A DNA stretch of 64,000 nt from Desulfobacteraceae bacterium UBA2174 (GCA_002327445.1 DCWA01000009.1:37090-101089); one strand, 5' to 3'; counted from the stretch's first letter, positions 44,390 through 54,103 are shown. The notes: generated by a model not told the origin, from the sequence alone. Numbers and translations: made by a program.

Positions 44390-45274
44390 ATGGACAAGAG
44401 ACAACTTTCTCGTATACTGTTGACTTTAATTCTATTGACGGCCTTTGGAACGGTTCATGCCTATGCCGACCACGGCCACACACTTCCCCAAAAGGTCGGC
44501 ATCCTGTTGGTGGCCTTCGGCTCCAGCGAGGACTCCGCTCAGGTTTCGTTCGAAAACATCGAAAAGCAGGTCGAAACGGCTTTTCCGGACATCCCCGTCC
44601 GCTGGGCGTATACGTCTCATATCATCCGGGCGAAGCTGGCCAAGCAGGGCAAACGGCTGGACTCGCCGGAAGTAGCATTGGCCAGGATGCAGGACGAGAA
44701 TTTCACCCACGTGGCCGTGCAGTCGCTGCACACCATCGGCGGCGAGGAGTACCACGACTTGTGCCGCACCGTTGAGTCCTTTAAAATCATGGGCCGGTTT
44801 CAGAAGATCATCCTGGGCTATCCCTTGATGAGCGCCCAGGAGGATATGGAGCGCACCGTCGCAGCCATCTTGAAGACCATCCCCAGGGAGCGGAAAAAGA
44901 ATGAGGCCGTGGTGCTCATGGGGCACGGCACGCCCCATCCGTCCAATGCCTTCTATGCCGCCCTGATGTTTCAACTGCAGCTCAAAGACCCGAACATTTT
45001 CGTCGGCACGGTGGAAGGCTATCCCGACGTCGATGTGATCAAGGAGTTGATGCTCCAGAAAAAAATCAAGAAAGCCTACCTGATGCCCTTCATGTCCGTG
45101 GCCGGCGATCACGCCAAGAACGACATGGCCGGCGACGAGGAGGATTCCTGGAAATCGGTCTTCACCAAGGCGGGCATTGCGTGCGTGCCGGTAATGAAGG
45201 GTACCGCGGAATATGATGACTTAGTCGCCATCTGGGTGGACCACATCCGCGGCCCGCTGAAGCATTTCGAGTAA
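44390..45274 (+). CDS. cbiK: Secreted CbiK-type sirohydrochlorin cobaltochelatase (CbiKP-like)
   Basis: The 294-residue protein begins with a signal peptide (about residues 1-26, LLTLILLTAFGTVHAYA), so it is exported. The chelatase core shows ILLVAFGSSEDSAQVSF, QSLHTIGGEEYHD, VVLMGHGTPHPSN (His near 179), FVGTVEGYPD (Glu near 208) and MSVAGDHAKNDMAG (His near 241), the His/Glu/His metal-site set of CbiK. Desulfovibrio has such a periplasmic CbiK, whose role in B12 synthesis is doubtful and which can bind haem. Its position between a TonB receptor and a secreted CobN-like protein suggests a periplasmic tetrapyrrole metal function. GGATGGAGGAG precedes the ATG. Confidence 0.9.
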   Translation: MDKRQLSRILLTLILLTAFGTVHAYADHGHTLPQKVGILLVAFGSSEDSAQVSFENIEKQVETAFPDIPVRWAYTSHIIRAKLAKQGKRLDSPEVALARMQDENFTHVAVQSLHTIGGEEYHDLCRTVESFKIMGRFQKIILGYPLMSAQEDMERTVAAILKTIPRERKKNEAVVLMGHGTPHPSNAFYAALMFQLQLKDPNIFVGTVEGYPDVDVIKELMLQKKIKKAYLMPFMSVAGDHAKNDMAGDEEDSWKSVFTKAGIACVPVMKGTAEYDDLVAIWVDHIRGPLKHFE

Positions 45275-45359
45275 GGCGGTTGCGGGCGGTCCGGCCCCCT
45301 TGACCTTTTCGTCGACAGGATGAGGGGGCTGCTGGTTCGCGCGCCTGATACATATTTTA

Positions 45360-45782
45360 GTGGACGTTCGTTATCTTATACTGGTCCTGACCGCTCGCTG
45401 TAATCTGCGTTGTCGCTATTGTTATCACGGGGACACCGAACGGCCCGCGGACATGTCCATGGCCGTCCTTGAGCAGGCTGTCGGTCTGGCCGCAACAGCC
45501 GGTTCGCACTTTCATCTTCAGGTTACCGGCGGCGAACCGACGCTGGTGCCGGCGCTGAACTCTCAGATTCTCGCCTCCAGGGAGAGGAGTTTGGACAGCT
45601 GCGCCGTGCTCAATTTTTACGGCAAATTCAGGCTGTGGGAAGGCTTTCTCACCTTTTCCATGGATAACATCTTTGATGAAGAAGTTCAGGTTTCCGGCGA
45701 TCTGACGGAAGACGCCACCAACCGGTATGCCTATTACGAAGTCGGGCGACTTTTCAAGGCGGGATATGAAATCGATTTTTAA
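45360..45782 (+). pseudogene. In-frame chimera: radical-SAM 5' fragment joined to TonB receptor 3' fragment
   Basis: The first 62 or so codons (GTG start; VRYLILVLTARCNLRCRYC, LQVTGGEPTLVP) match the radical-SAM protein at 36094. The rest (LNSQILASRERSLDS, NIFDEEVQVSGDLTEDAT, VGRLFKAGYEIDF) matches the end of receptor C. The join lies in CTGGTGC (45543-45549), a string shared by both parent genes at the corresponding codons. The frame stays open, but neither function can survive. Its last bases contain the start of the following cobN-like gene. Confidence 0.85.
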
Positions 45783-48700
45783 GCCTCACGGTGCAATGCG
45801 GCCATGGCCGGGCCTTGCGGCGGTATGCGCCCCGGCCCTGGCGTTCCTGCTTCTGACGGCAGTGGCGGCTCCGGCGCAGGGGAAGACCATCGGTTTCTTT
45901 GTCGGTGATTCCGACGCCTACACCTGCGTGCAGGCCGTCAAAAAGCTCGACCTGCCTCAGGTGGAGATCGGCGTTTTCACCGAGGAAGACGTCGCCGATC
46001 CCCGAATGGCGGAGTTTGTCAAAAACATGGATATCGCGGTGGTGGACATCATGCCCCGCCAGCCGGGGGAATGGCTCCTGGCCAACATGGCCGCTCTTAA
46101 ACCGGAAGCCAGAATCTACGCGGTGCGACATTCCGGTCACACCAGGGATTATCTGGACGCCGGCTTTATCATGGACCCCGCGGTTCAGAGCTACTTCCAG
46201 TTCACCTCGGCCGGGAACCTTACCCGCCTGATCCAATTCTTAGCCAAACGCGATTTGGGGATGGCTGTCGAAACGTCCCCACCGGACCTGCCGCCCCAAA
46301 ACGCCCTCTACCACCCTGATGCACCCTCGCTTTTCGCGGACCTGGAGTCCTATGCGGCATGGTACCGGCAGAGCGGCCGATACCGGGAGAAGGGTTTATG
46401 GGATTTGATGATGGTCTTTCCCACCTCCCCCATCGATTCCAAGAAGGAGCCGGTGGACGCCCTGGTGCGGGCATACGAAGCAAACGGGATCAACACGGTC
46501 GTGTGGCTGCGGGATATCCAGGGGTGGGACAAAACCTTGGAGCGCCTGATTTCTTCTCCTCCTCTAAAAGGCCGCTTGGGCTCCGTTACCGGATTGACCT
46601 TTAAATTCAGCTCTACGCTCTCCGCGGATTTGTTGCCAATCCTTCAAAAAGCGGACGTTCCGGTCTTCAATCCCCAGATGGTTTTCTTTTCCACCGGCGA
46701 GGAGTGGTCGGCCTCCAGCCAGGGTATCTCACCCGTGGGGATATCCTGGCAGTTTTCCGTGCCCGAACTTTCCGGTCTGGTGGAACCGACGGTGATCGGC
46801 GTCAAGGAGCGCGTGGCAACCGACTTTCTAAAGGTCAACACCTATCGCTACGTGCCGGTGACGCCCCTGGTGGAAAAGCTGGCGCGCCGGGCGGCTCGCT
46901 GGCACCGGCTGAAGCAGATGGAAAACCAGGAGAAAAAGATCGTCCTGGTCTATTACAACCACGGGGCCGGCAAGCAGAATATCGGGGCCAGCTATCTCAA
47001 TGTCTTCAGAAGCATCCGCGAAATCATCCAGGCGATGCAACGGGAAGGCTATCGTATTGAAGGCGACCTCACCGAGGAGCAGGTCATGGACCTGCTGCTC
47101 AAATCCGGTCGCAATATCGGTTCCTGGGCCCCGGATGAACTGGACCGTCTGCTTCGGGGGGGAAACACGGCCTTCGTGGACATGGCCGACTACCGGCGCT
47201 GGCTGGCCGAGACCCCGCCCGAATTTCAAAAAAAGGTGACCGAGCAGTGGGGAAGGCCGGAGGATTCCAATATCATGGTCAAAGATGGCCGGTTTGTCAT
47301 TCCCTGCGTCCGGCTGGGCAACCTGATCCTGGTCCCCCAGCCGGTCCGGGGCTGGAGCGATGATCCTGAAAAGCTCTATCACAGCACCGTACTTTATCCC
47401 CACCATCAGTACATCGCTTTTTACCTGTGGCTGCAAAAGGTCATCAGGCCGGACGCCATGATCAGCCTGGGCACCCACGGCACCCACGAATGGCTGCCCG
47501 GCAAGCAGGCCGGATTGAGCCATGTCTGTCCGCCGGAGGTGCTGATCGGCGACATTCCCAGCCTCTATCCCTATATCGTGGACGACGTGGGCGAGGGGCT
47601 GCAGGCCAAGCGTCGGGGGCGGGCCGCGATTATCGATCACGCCACGCCGCCGTTTAAAAAAGGCGGTATGTACGAGGAATATTCCAACCTGGCCGCCTTG
47701 ATCGGCGAATATGAATCCTCTGCTTCCGAAAAGATCCAGGCGGCCAGACTGGAGCGGATTCGGGAGATGACCGTGAGGCTCGGCCTGGACAAGGACCTGG
47801 ATCTCCAGGTGGTGGATGACGGCGCCCTGGAGAAGATCGAGCATTACCTGCTGGAACTGAAAACCGAGATGATCCCCTACGGGCTGCACACCTTCGGGGT
47901 CTCTTCCCAAGGGGAAGGACTGGAAGAGACCGCCGCGGCCATTGCTGCCAAGGGTGGTCAATCGGTGGACTTTTACAAAGCGCAGCTTACAGAGTGCGGC
48001 CCGTCGGAGATGGCAAATCTAATGCGCGGCCTGCGCGGCGGATACATTCCCCCGGCAGCGGGAAACGACCCCATCCGCAACCCCGAAAGCCTGCCCACCG
48101 GCAAAAACTTTTACGGCTTCGATCCGGACAAGGTGCCTTCCAGGGAGGCTTGGGCGAACGGGGAGAAGGCGGCAAACGAACTGATCGAAGCCTACCGGCA
48201 GAAGCACGCGGGCAAGTTTCCCGAACAGATCGGCGTGGTCCTATGGGCGGTGGAAACCATCCGGGACGAGGGGATCAATGTGGCTACCGCCTTGAAGCTC
48301 TTGGGAGTGCGCCCGGTCTGGGACCACCGCGACAAGGTGACCGGCGTGGCGCCCATTCCCGGCAGTGAGTTGGGGCGGCCGCGGATCGATGTCCTCCTTC
48401 AGATGTCGGGGCTGTTCCGGGACACGTTCCCAACCGTGGCGCTCCTGCTGGACAAGGCCGTCAAGCAGGCGGCGGTGCTCACCGATGTGGAAAATTTTAT
48501 AAAAAGCCACAGCGAAGAGATCCGCCGGCAACTGACAGAGCACGGGTACACGGCAGAGGAGGCGGAAAAGCTCTCCACCGTCCGGCTTTTCAGCGCTCCG
48601 CCGGGGGCCTACGGCACCAAGGTGGATGATATGGCCGGGGCAAGCGGTCTCTGGGAAGACGACCAGGTGGTGGCCGAGCAGGGCTTTATCGACATGGTTT

Positions 48701-49743
48701 CCTACGGCTATTCCACGGAGATCTGGGGTAAGCCGCTGAAGGAGGTGTACCGGGGCAACCTCAAGAAGGTGGATGCCACACTACATTCCATCGGGTCCAA
48801 TCTCTACTCGACCATGGACAACGACGACATGTTTCAATACCTGGGCGGACTTTCCATGGCGGTGCGCAAGGAATCGGGCAAAGACCCGGAAGTCTATGTC
48901 TCCATGCAGAAAACGCTCGGTCAGGGCCGCATCGAACCGCTTACTACCACCATCGGGCGGGAATTGCGCACCCGGTATCTGAACCCCAAATGGATTGCCG
49001 GGATGAAAAAGGAAAACTACGCCGGCGCCCGGGAGATGGCGGAATTTGTCGAAAACATGTGGGGCTGGCAGGTGACCACGCCCAATGCCATCGACAAGGC
49101 CAAGTGGGAACAGACCTACGAGGTCTACGTGCAAGACAAGTACGGTCTTGAGATCGAAGAATTCTTCAACCGGGCAAACCCCTGGGCCTATCAGTCCATC
49201 ACCGCCCGCATGCTGGAGGCTATCCGCAAGGGGTATTGGGAGGCGGATGAAAGAGTGAAAAAGAAGCTGGCTGTCGAATATGCCGTTAACGCGGTGGAAA
49301 AGGGGGTGGCCTGCTGCGATCACACCTGCAACAATCCGCTTTTGAACCAGATGGTGATGAATGTCATTTCTCTGCCCGGCGTGCTCTCGCCGGAGGTGGT
49401 GGAACAATTCAAGCTGGCCGTGGAACAGGCGGCTGGAAAACCGTTGGATAAGCTGGCGGCAGAGCGAGAGGAACTTTTGAAAGAGCTTCAGGAGGGATTG
49501 CGCAAGGCGGCTCCTAGCGCCTCCGATCCGGCAACGGAAGCAACGGAGGCGCAGGCCGACCGGGCCGAGGCCGCCCGCGGAGACGTGGCCCAAGCGGTGG
49601 AGGGCTACAAAATGGAAGAGATGAACCAGAAGGATGAGACCACGAATCTGCCCTCTTCGGGCGTTCAATGGGTGGCGTCACTGTTTGTGCTCCTGATTAT
49701 CGGGCTGTTCGTCTGGGGGACGCGACGTAAACGACAAAAGTAG
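45766..49743 (+). CDS. Exported, membrane-anchored CobN/HmuS-like chelatase-family protein
   Basis: The start at 45766 has AAGGCGGG upstream and overlaps the chimera end; 1325 residues result (an ATG at 45796 is an alternative). Unlike the CobN at 23430 it has a signal sequence (hydrophobic AVCAPALAFLLLTAVAA, cleavage after APAQG) and a C-terminal helix (VQWVASLFVLLIIGLFVWG) with a basic tail TRRKRQK, so the large domain lies outside the cytoplasmic membrane. CobN-family blocks are LVYYNHGAGKQNIGASYLN, MISLGTHGTHEWLPGKQAG, IPSLYPYIVDDVGEGLQAKRR and YSTEIWGKPLKEVYRGNLKK. Gene order with DUF2162, ExbB-like and DUF2149 genes matches Bacteroidota hmuSTUV, where HmuS is reported to remove iron from haem. 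Metal insertion or removal in the periplasm is inferred. Confidence 0.85.
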   Translation: MKSIFKPHGAMRPWPGLAAVCAPALAFLLLTAVAAPAQGKTIGFFVGDSDAYTCVQAVKKLDLPQVEIGVFTEEDVADPRMAEFVKNMDIAVVDIMPRQPGEWLLANMAALKPEARIYAVRHSGHTRDYLDAGFIMDPAVQSYFQFTSAGNLTRLIQFLAKRDLGMAVETSPPDLPPQNALYHPDAPSLFADLESYAAWYRQSGRYREKGLWDLMMVFPTSPIDSKKEPVDALVRAYEANGINTVVWLRDIQGWDKTLERLISSPPLKGRLGSVTGLTFKFSSTLSADLLPILQKADVPVFNPQMVFFSTGEEWSASSQGISPVGISWQFSVPELSGLVEPTVIGVKERVATDFLKVNTYRYVPVTPLVEKLARRAARWHRLKQMENQEKKIVLVYYNHGAGKQNIGASYLNVFRSIREIIQAMQREGYRIEGDLTEEQVMDLLLKSGRNIGSWAPDELDRLLRGGNTAFVDMADYRRWLAETPPEFQKKVTEQWGRPEDSNIMVKDGRFVIPCVRLGNLILVPQPVRGWSDDPEKLYHSTVLYPHHQYIAFYLWLQKVIRPDAMISLGTHGTHEWLPGKQAGLSHVCPPEVLIGDIPSLYPYIVDDVGEGLQAKRRGRAAIIDHATPPFKKGGMYEEYSNLAALIGEYESSASEKIQAARLERIREMTVRLGLDKDLDLQVVDDGALEKIEHYLLELKTEMIPYGLHTFGVSSQGEGLEETAAAIAAKGGQSVDFYKAQLTECGPSEMANLMRGLRGGYIPPAAGNDPIRNPESLPTGKNFYGFDPDKVPSREAWANGEKAANELIEAYRQKHAGKFPEQIGVVLWAVETIRDEGINVATALKLLGVRPVWDHRDKVTGVAPIPGSELGRPRIDVLLQMSGLFRDTFPTVALLLDKAVKQAAVLTDVENFIKSHSEEIRRQLTEHGYTAEEAEKLSTVRLFSAPPGAYGTKVDDMAGASGLWEDDQVVAEQGFIDMVSYGYSTEIWGKPLKEVYRGNLKKVDATLHSIGSNLYSTMDNDDMFQYLGGLSMAVRKESGKDPEVYVSMQKTLGQGRIEPLTTTIGRELRTRYLNPKWIAGMKKENYAGAREMAEFVENMWGWQVTTPNAIDKAKWEQTYEVYVQDKYGLEIEEFFNRANPWAYQSITARMLEAIRKGYWEADERVKKKLAVEYAVNAVEKGVACCDHTCNNPLLNQMVMNVISLPGVLSPEVVEQFKLAVEQAAGKPLDKLAAEREELLKELQEGLRKAAPSASDPATEATEAQADRAEAARGDVAQAVEGYKMEEMNQKDETTNLPSSGVQWVASLFVLLIIGLFVWGTRRKRQK

Positions 49744-49752
49744 GAGAAAACC

Positions 49753-50493
49753 ATGGAATGGAAGAGCCTAGTGTTGGGGATTGCGTTCTGCGTCGGCATC
49801 TTCGCCGTCAAAAGCGGTGTGGGGCTGTCTTACTATATATCCAGGACCCCTATCGCTCGTGCCCGAATGGGTGCATGGGCAGGGTTTGCCGCGACATATC
49901 TCCTGGTTTTTGCGGCCTGTGCCTACATCCTGGAAAAAATCGATCTGATGCAACACCTGGTTGCCATTCAGGAGTGGATTCAATCGGGTATGCTGGTGCA
50001 TCTGCTCATGGCCGCAATGCTCCTTCTCTGGGGACTGCGATTGCTGCGGGAAAACGGAGGCGCTGCCGGTAAAAGCCGCGGATGGGTTTTGCTGGCCGCC
50101 CCTTGCCCGGTCTGCGCCACGGTGATTCTTTTTTCCGTGGGCTTCATGACGGCTGCCTTCACGGAATCGCCTCTCACAACGGCCGCCTTGCTCTACTTGG
50201 TTTTTCTCTTGATCAACACGGCCACCGTAAAGATTATGAGTGCCACACGGAATCGGGAGTCGCCGGAATCGTTTCTGGGGGTGTCCATGTTGGCCATTGC
50301 GGCCTATTTTTTCCTTTCCGTAACGATCATGCCCAATATCGCTGACGCGGACAAGATTTACCAAATGGCACTGTATCCTTCGAATGCGGCCCTCGAAGAA
50401 CCGCGGCGGCTTTTCGTCTTTGTAGTCGGCATGCTGGCCGCGTTTCTGTCCGTCTTCGGCATCACGTTTCTTCGGATAAGGAAAATGGCATGA
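49753..50493 (+). CDS. DUF2162 membrane protein (HmuT-like position)
   Basis: The 246-residue protein has six or seven hydrophobic segments, starting VLGIAFCVGIFAVKSGVGLSYY, with a conserved-looking LLAAPCPVCATVILFSVGF containing a CPVC pair, and ending in a membrane helix and IRKMA. This fits the predicted-transporter family DUF2162. It begins nine bases after the CobN-like stop and overlaps the ExbB-like gene (ATGA). The CPVC pair could bind a metal or take part in redox steps; function is not established. Confidence 0.75.
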   Translation: MEWKSLVLGIAFCVGIFAVKSGVGLSYYISRTPIARARMGAWAGFAATYLLVFAACAYILEKIDLMQHLVAIQEWIQSGMLVHLLMAAMLLLWGLRLLRENGGAAGKSRGWVLLAAPCPVCATVILFSVGFMTAAFTESPLTTAALLYLVFLLINTATVKIMSATRNRESPESFLGVSMLAIAAYFFLSVTIMPNIADADKIYQMALYPSNAALEEPRRLFVFVVGMLAAFLSVFGITFLRIRKMA

Positions 50494-51128
50494 CAGCAAT
50501 CGGCGCTTTCCTGAAAACCTTCATCTACCTGATTTCCGCTTCCCTGCTCTATCCGGTGCTGTTGCTCTTGTCGGTCCTCTGTCTGTACATCATCGTCTGT
50601 GGCGGAACCTTTTTTGCCGAGTGGTTGGAGCGAGCCAGGCTCCACAAATGTTCCCCCCAGGACCTTCCGGATTTGCTTGCCAACGGTGACCCCTCAGCAG
50701 CGGTCGCTCACCGGGTCAATCGATACATTAAAACCCTTTTGCAGGTCCTGCACCGAAATGACGGCGTGGAGGCGGCCGTTGAAAACCTCCTTCAGCAGGA
50801 GACCCTGATCCTCCGGAAGTCGATGGATCGCCTTTGGCTTCTGGTCCGGGTAGCCCCGGCCTTGGGCCTGCTCGGCACCCTGATTCCCATGGGGACCGGG
50901 TTGGCGGCCCTGGGCCAGGGCGATATGACGCAGCTTTCCGCGGACCTGGTGGTTGCGTTCACCACCACTGTTGCCGGTCTGGCCGTCGGGACCGCGGCCA
51001 TCGTCATGTACACCATCCGGCGACGCTGGATGGAGGAGGACGTCAAGAATATGGAACTGGCAACCGAGCTGCTGACACTGCGGGCCGAGAAAGACAAGCA
51101 TGCGTTATTTCAAAAAACGGCGAATTAG
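50490..51128 (+). CDS. MotA/TolQ/ExbB-type proton channel protein
   Basis: The 212-residue protein has an N-terminal helix (LYPVLLLLSVLCLYIIV) and the two characteristic C-terminal helices with the signature LWLLVRVAPALGLLGTLIPM and LVVAFTTTVAGLAVGTAAI. This is the ExbB/TolQ/MotA fold that uses the proton gradient to drive a partner. In place of ExbD a DUF2149 protein follows, overlapping by 29 bases. The unit may energise the adjacent CobN-like or receptor proteins. Confidence 0.88.
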   Translation: MTAIGAFLKTFIYLISASLLYPVLLLLSVLCLYIIVCGGTFFAEWLERARLHKCSPQDLPDLLANGDPSAAVAHRVNRYIKTLLQVLHRNDGVEAAVENLLQQETLILRKSMDRLWLLVRVAPALGLLGTLIPMGTGLAALGQGDMTQLSADLVVAFTTTVAGLAVGTAAIVMYTIRRRWMEEDVKNMELATELLTLRAEKDKHALFQKTAN

Positions 51129-51459
51129 GTACACCGGAAAAGGACCTGGAGAACCGGCTTCCCGGGAAGCCGATCCCATGACCGGCGTTGCCAACCTGTT
51201 CGACATCGGGTTGGTCTTCATTGTGGGGCTGATCATGGCGCTTTTCAGCATCTATCATCTTCAGGACCTTTTCAGCGAAACGTCGTCTTTTACCATCGTC
51301 AAGCAAAAACCGAAAACCGAGGAGATGGAGATCATCACCAAAGAGGGCAAGAAGATCAAAGCGGTCAAGGTGACCAAAGCCACGGTTCAAGGCCGGGGCC
51401 AACGCCTTGGCACGGCCTACAAACTGGAAGACGGGACCATGGTCTATGTGCCGGAATAG
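51100..51459 (+). CDS. DUF2149 protein (HmuV-like position, ExbD-like topology)
   Basis: The 119-residue protein has a basic N-terminus, the family block DPMTGVANLFDIGLVFIVGL followed by one membrane helix, and a small outer domain ending GTAYKLEDGTMVYVPE. One N-terminal helix plus an outside domain is the same topology as ExbD/TolR, which suggests the partner of the ExbB-like protein. The start at 51100 keeps the basic leader; an ATG at 51178 is inside the conserved block and is less likely. Confidence 0.75.
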   Translation: MRYFKKRRIRYTGKGPGEPASREADPMTGVANLFDIGLVFIVGLIMALFSIYHLQDLFSETSSFTIVKQKPKTEEMEIITKEGKKIKAVKVTKATVQGRGQRLGTAYKLEDGTMVYVPE

Positions 51460-51517
51460 GAGGAATAAGTGGAACGAATCGACCGATCGGCGGTCTTTGG
51501 AGATAAAGAGGGGTCTT

Positions 51518-54103
51518 ATGACATTCAAGCACGGCGGACATGTTCGGGGCTTGGCGAGTGTCGCCGGATGCAAGGCCGAGGAACTCCTCGACTTCAGCGC
51601 GAACATCAACCCGTTGGGTGCTCCCGATTGTCTCCGCCGGGTGATCTCGCGCCGTCTCCGTGAGGTGACGCACTATCCGGACCCGCACTGTCATGACTTG
51701 CGCAAGGCCATCGCCTCCGCGTTCTCTGTCCCGGCGGAACAGGTGGTCTGTGGGAATGGTTCCACGGAACTTCTGTATGCCCTTCCCCGCTGCCTGCCGG
51801 TCACCCGTGCGGTGATTCCCGTCCCGAGCTATATCGATTACGCCGTTGCGGTCGCCAGAGCGGGGCTGGCCATCACCACCATCGCGCTGGATGCCGAAAG
51901 CGGGTTTCGTATCGATTGGAGCCGGGTGGAGCGGAAACTCTCCGGCGGCGAGATGGTTCTCGTCGGGCAGCCGGGCAACCCGTGCGGCGCGATGTTCGAT
52001 CCGGGCGCCCTGCTCGAGGTCGCGGACCGGCGTTCCTCCACTATCTTTGTCGTGGACGAGGCTTTTGCCGATTTCGTGGACGGCTACCGAAGCCTATCCT
52101 CTCACGGACGGCCCAATATCGTGGTTTTGAGGTCCATGACCAAGTTCTATGGGATCCCCGGGCTTCGCCTCGGATACGCCTTGGCTTCAGGGCCAATTGT
52201 TGATCGCATCTCGGGATTCCTTCCGCCCTGGTCCGTGGGCAGCCTGGCCCAGGCCGTGGGCATCGCCGTTCTCGAAGACCGGAGGTATGCGGACAGGACA
52301 CGCAAGGAGGTTGTGCGGCTCAGGGACCAACTCTACCGCGGGCTCCTCGACCTGGGTGTATTTACAGTCTTCCCCTCCGCCGCCAATTACTTGCTTGCCC
52401 GTTCCGAAAGGGAGGATCTGGATGCCGCAACACTCTCCCGCAAGCTGCTTGCCCGGCGGATCGCGATCCGCGTGTGCGACAACTATGAAAACCTGGATGG
52501 CCGCTATTTCCGGGTGGCCGTTCGCACGGAGGGGGAGAACGCACGGCTCCTGGACGCCATGGCCGGCGCGATCGGTCCGTCCGCCGGAAAAAAAGCGAGA
52601 CCGGTCGCGAAATCCCGCCGCGTGCCCGCAATCATGTTCCAGGGGACCTCGTCCAACGCGGGCAAGAGCGTCCTTGCCGCCGCCTTCTGCCGCATATTGC
52701 TCCAGGACGGCTATCGGGTGGCACCATTCAAGGCTCAGAACATGTCTCTCAACTCCTATGTGACCCGGAACGGCGGAGAGATGGGGCGGGCTCAGGTGGT
52801 GCAGGCCCGGGCCTGCCGGCTCGATCCGGATGTGCGCATGAATCCCGTCTTGCTCAAACCCAATTCCGAAACCGGCTCCCAGGTAATCGTTTTCGGCAAG
52901 CCGGTGGGAAACATGGATGTGAACGCCTACATACATTACAAGCCGCAAGCATTCGAAGCAGTCCAGCGGGCGTACACTTCTTTAGCCTCCGAGGCGGACG
53001 CGATGGTCATCGAAGGCGCGGGCAGTCCAGGGGAGGTCAATCTCAAGCACCACGACATCGTGAACATGACGATGGCCGCCTTTGCCGGGGCTCCGGTTCT
53101 GCTCGTGGGAGACATCGATCGGGGCGGGGTGTTCGCCTCCTTTGTGGGAACCCTCGAAGTCCTCTCCGAAAGCGAGCGGGCCCTGCTTGCCGGGTTTGTC
53201 ATAAACCGATTCCGCGGAAACCCGGCCCTGCTCGGAGACGGGATCGAGTACGTCCGCCGCCACACCGGCTTGCCCACATTCGGTGTGATCCCCTATATCC
53301 GCGATCTGGGGCTTCCCGAGGAAGATTCGGTAAGCTTCAAGGCTCTCGGGCAAGACTCGGCACGCATAGGCGCCGAGCAAGTGGATATCGCGGTGATCGA
53401 TCTTCCGCATATTTCCAATTTTACCGACTTCGATCCCTTGAAAATCGAACCCGATGTCCATCTCAGGGTTGTCAGGAATCATGCGCAACTGGGAAGACCG
53501 GACGCCGTCATCCTTCCTGGAACCAAGAACGTTCTGGCCGACCTCAAATACCTGCGTGAAAACGGGTTGGCTAGCCGCATCATTGAGCTCGCTGAGGGGA
53601 AAAACATCCACCTCATCGGCATTTGCGGCGGATTTCAGATGCTTGGAACAACGATTGCCGATCCCGAGGGCATTGAATCGGAATCCGGCCTGGAGCCCGG
53701 CCTATCCCTTTTGGGGGTCCAAACGGTCCTCAAAAAGGACAAGACCCTCAAGACCGTAGCCGCTCGGCACACTTCCACGGGCCTTGCCCTCAGCGGTTAT
53801 GAGATTCACCATGGCCAAACCGTTGGCGACGGCCTACTGGCGGCCGTGGTCCGCCAGGACGGGGAACCGATCGGTTATGCGTCAAAGGACGGACGGGTTT
53901 TCGGGACCTACCTGCACGGGCTCTATGACAATGACGCCTTCCGGCGTTGGTTTATAGACGATCTCCGCGGGCGGCGAGGCATGGCTCCGCTGAGAGAAAT
54001 TCAGGCGGTATACGACATCGAGCCCGCCTTGAATCGTTTGGCCGATGTGGTGCGTGCCAACCTTGATGTGAACGCAATCCACCGGAGGATGGGTCTCAAA
54101 TGA
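51518..54103 (+). CDS. cbiP: Fusion of threonine-phosphate decarboxylase (CobD/CobC) and cobyric acid synthase (CbiP/CobQ)
   Basis: The 861-residue protein has two parts. Residues about 1-360 are a PLP enzyme of the CobD/CobC type (HGGHV, DFSANINPLG, YPDPHCHDLR, PGNPCGAMF and the Lys motif RSMTKFYGIPGLRLGY), which makes aminopropanol phosphate. Residues about 370-861 are cobyric acid synthase (IMFQGTSSNAGKSVLAAAFC, FKAQNMSLNSYVT, the amidotransferase Cys in GICGGFQMLG, GYEIHHGQT), which adds four amides. The two act at adjacent points, the second making cobyric acid and the first its side-chain donor. The ATG at 51518 follows AGAGGGG. The stop overlaps the next small ORF (ATGA). Confidence 0.92.
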   Translation: MTFKHGGHVRGLASVAGCKAEELLDFSANINPLGAPDCLRRVISRRLREVTHYPDPHCHDLRKAIASAFSVPAEQVVCGNGSTELLYALPRCLPVTRAVIPVPSYIDYAVAVARAGLAITTIALDAESGFRIDWSRVERKLSGGEMVLVGQPGNPCGAMFDPGALLEVADRRSSTIFVVDEAFADFVDGYRSLSSHGRPNIVVLRSMTKFYGIPGLRLGYALASGPIVDRISGFLPPWSVGSLAQAVGIAVLEDRRYADRTRKEVVRLRDQLYRGLLDLGVFTVFPSAANYLLARSEREDLDAATLSRKLLARRIAIRVCDNYENLDGRYFRVAVRTEGENARLLDAMAGAIGPSAGKKARPVAKSRRVPAIMFQGTSSNAGKSVLAAAFCRILLQDGYRVAPFKAQNMSLNSYVTRNGGEMGRAQVVQARACRLDPDVRMNPVLLKPNSETGSQVIVFGKPVGNMDVNAYIHYKPQAFEAVQRAYTSLASEADAMVIEGAGSPGEVNLKHHDIVNMTMAAFAGAPVLLVGDIDRGGVFASFVGTLEVLSESERALLAGFVINRFRGNPALLGDGIEYVRRHTGLPTFGVIPYIRDLGLPEEDSVSFKALGQDSARIGAEQVDIAVIDLPHISNFTDFDPLKIEPDVHLRVVRNHAQLGRPDAVILPGTKNVLADLKYLRENGLASRIIELAEGKNIHLIGICGGFQMLGTTIADPEGIESESGLEPGLSLLGVQTVLKKDKTLKTVAARHTSTGLALSGYEIHHGQTVGDGLLAAVVRQDGEPIGYASKDGRVFGTYLHGLYDNDAFRRWFIDDLRGRRGMAPLREIQAVYDIEPALNRLADVVRANLDVNAIHRRMGLK

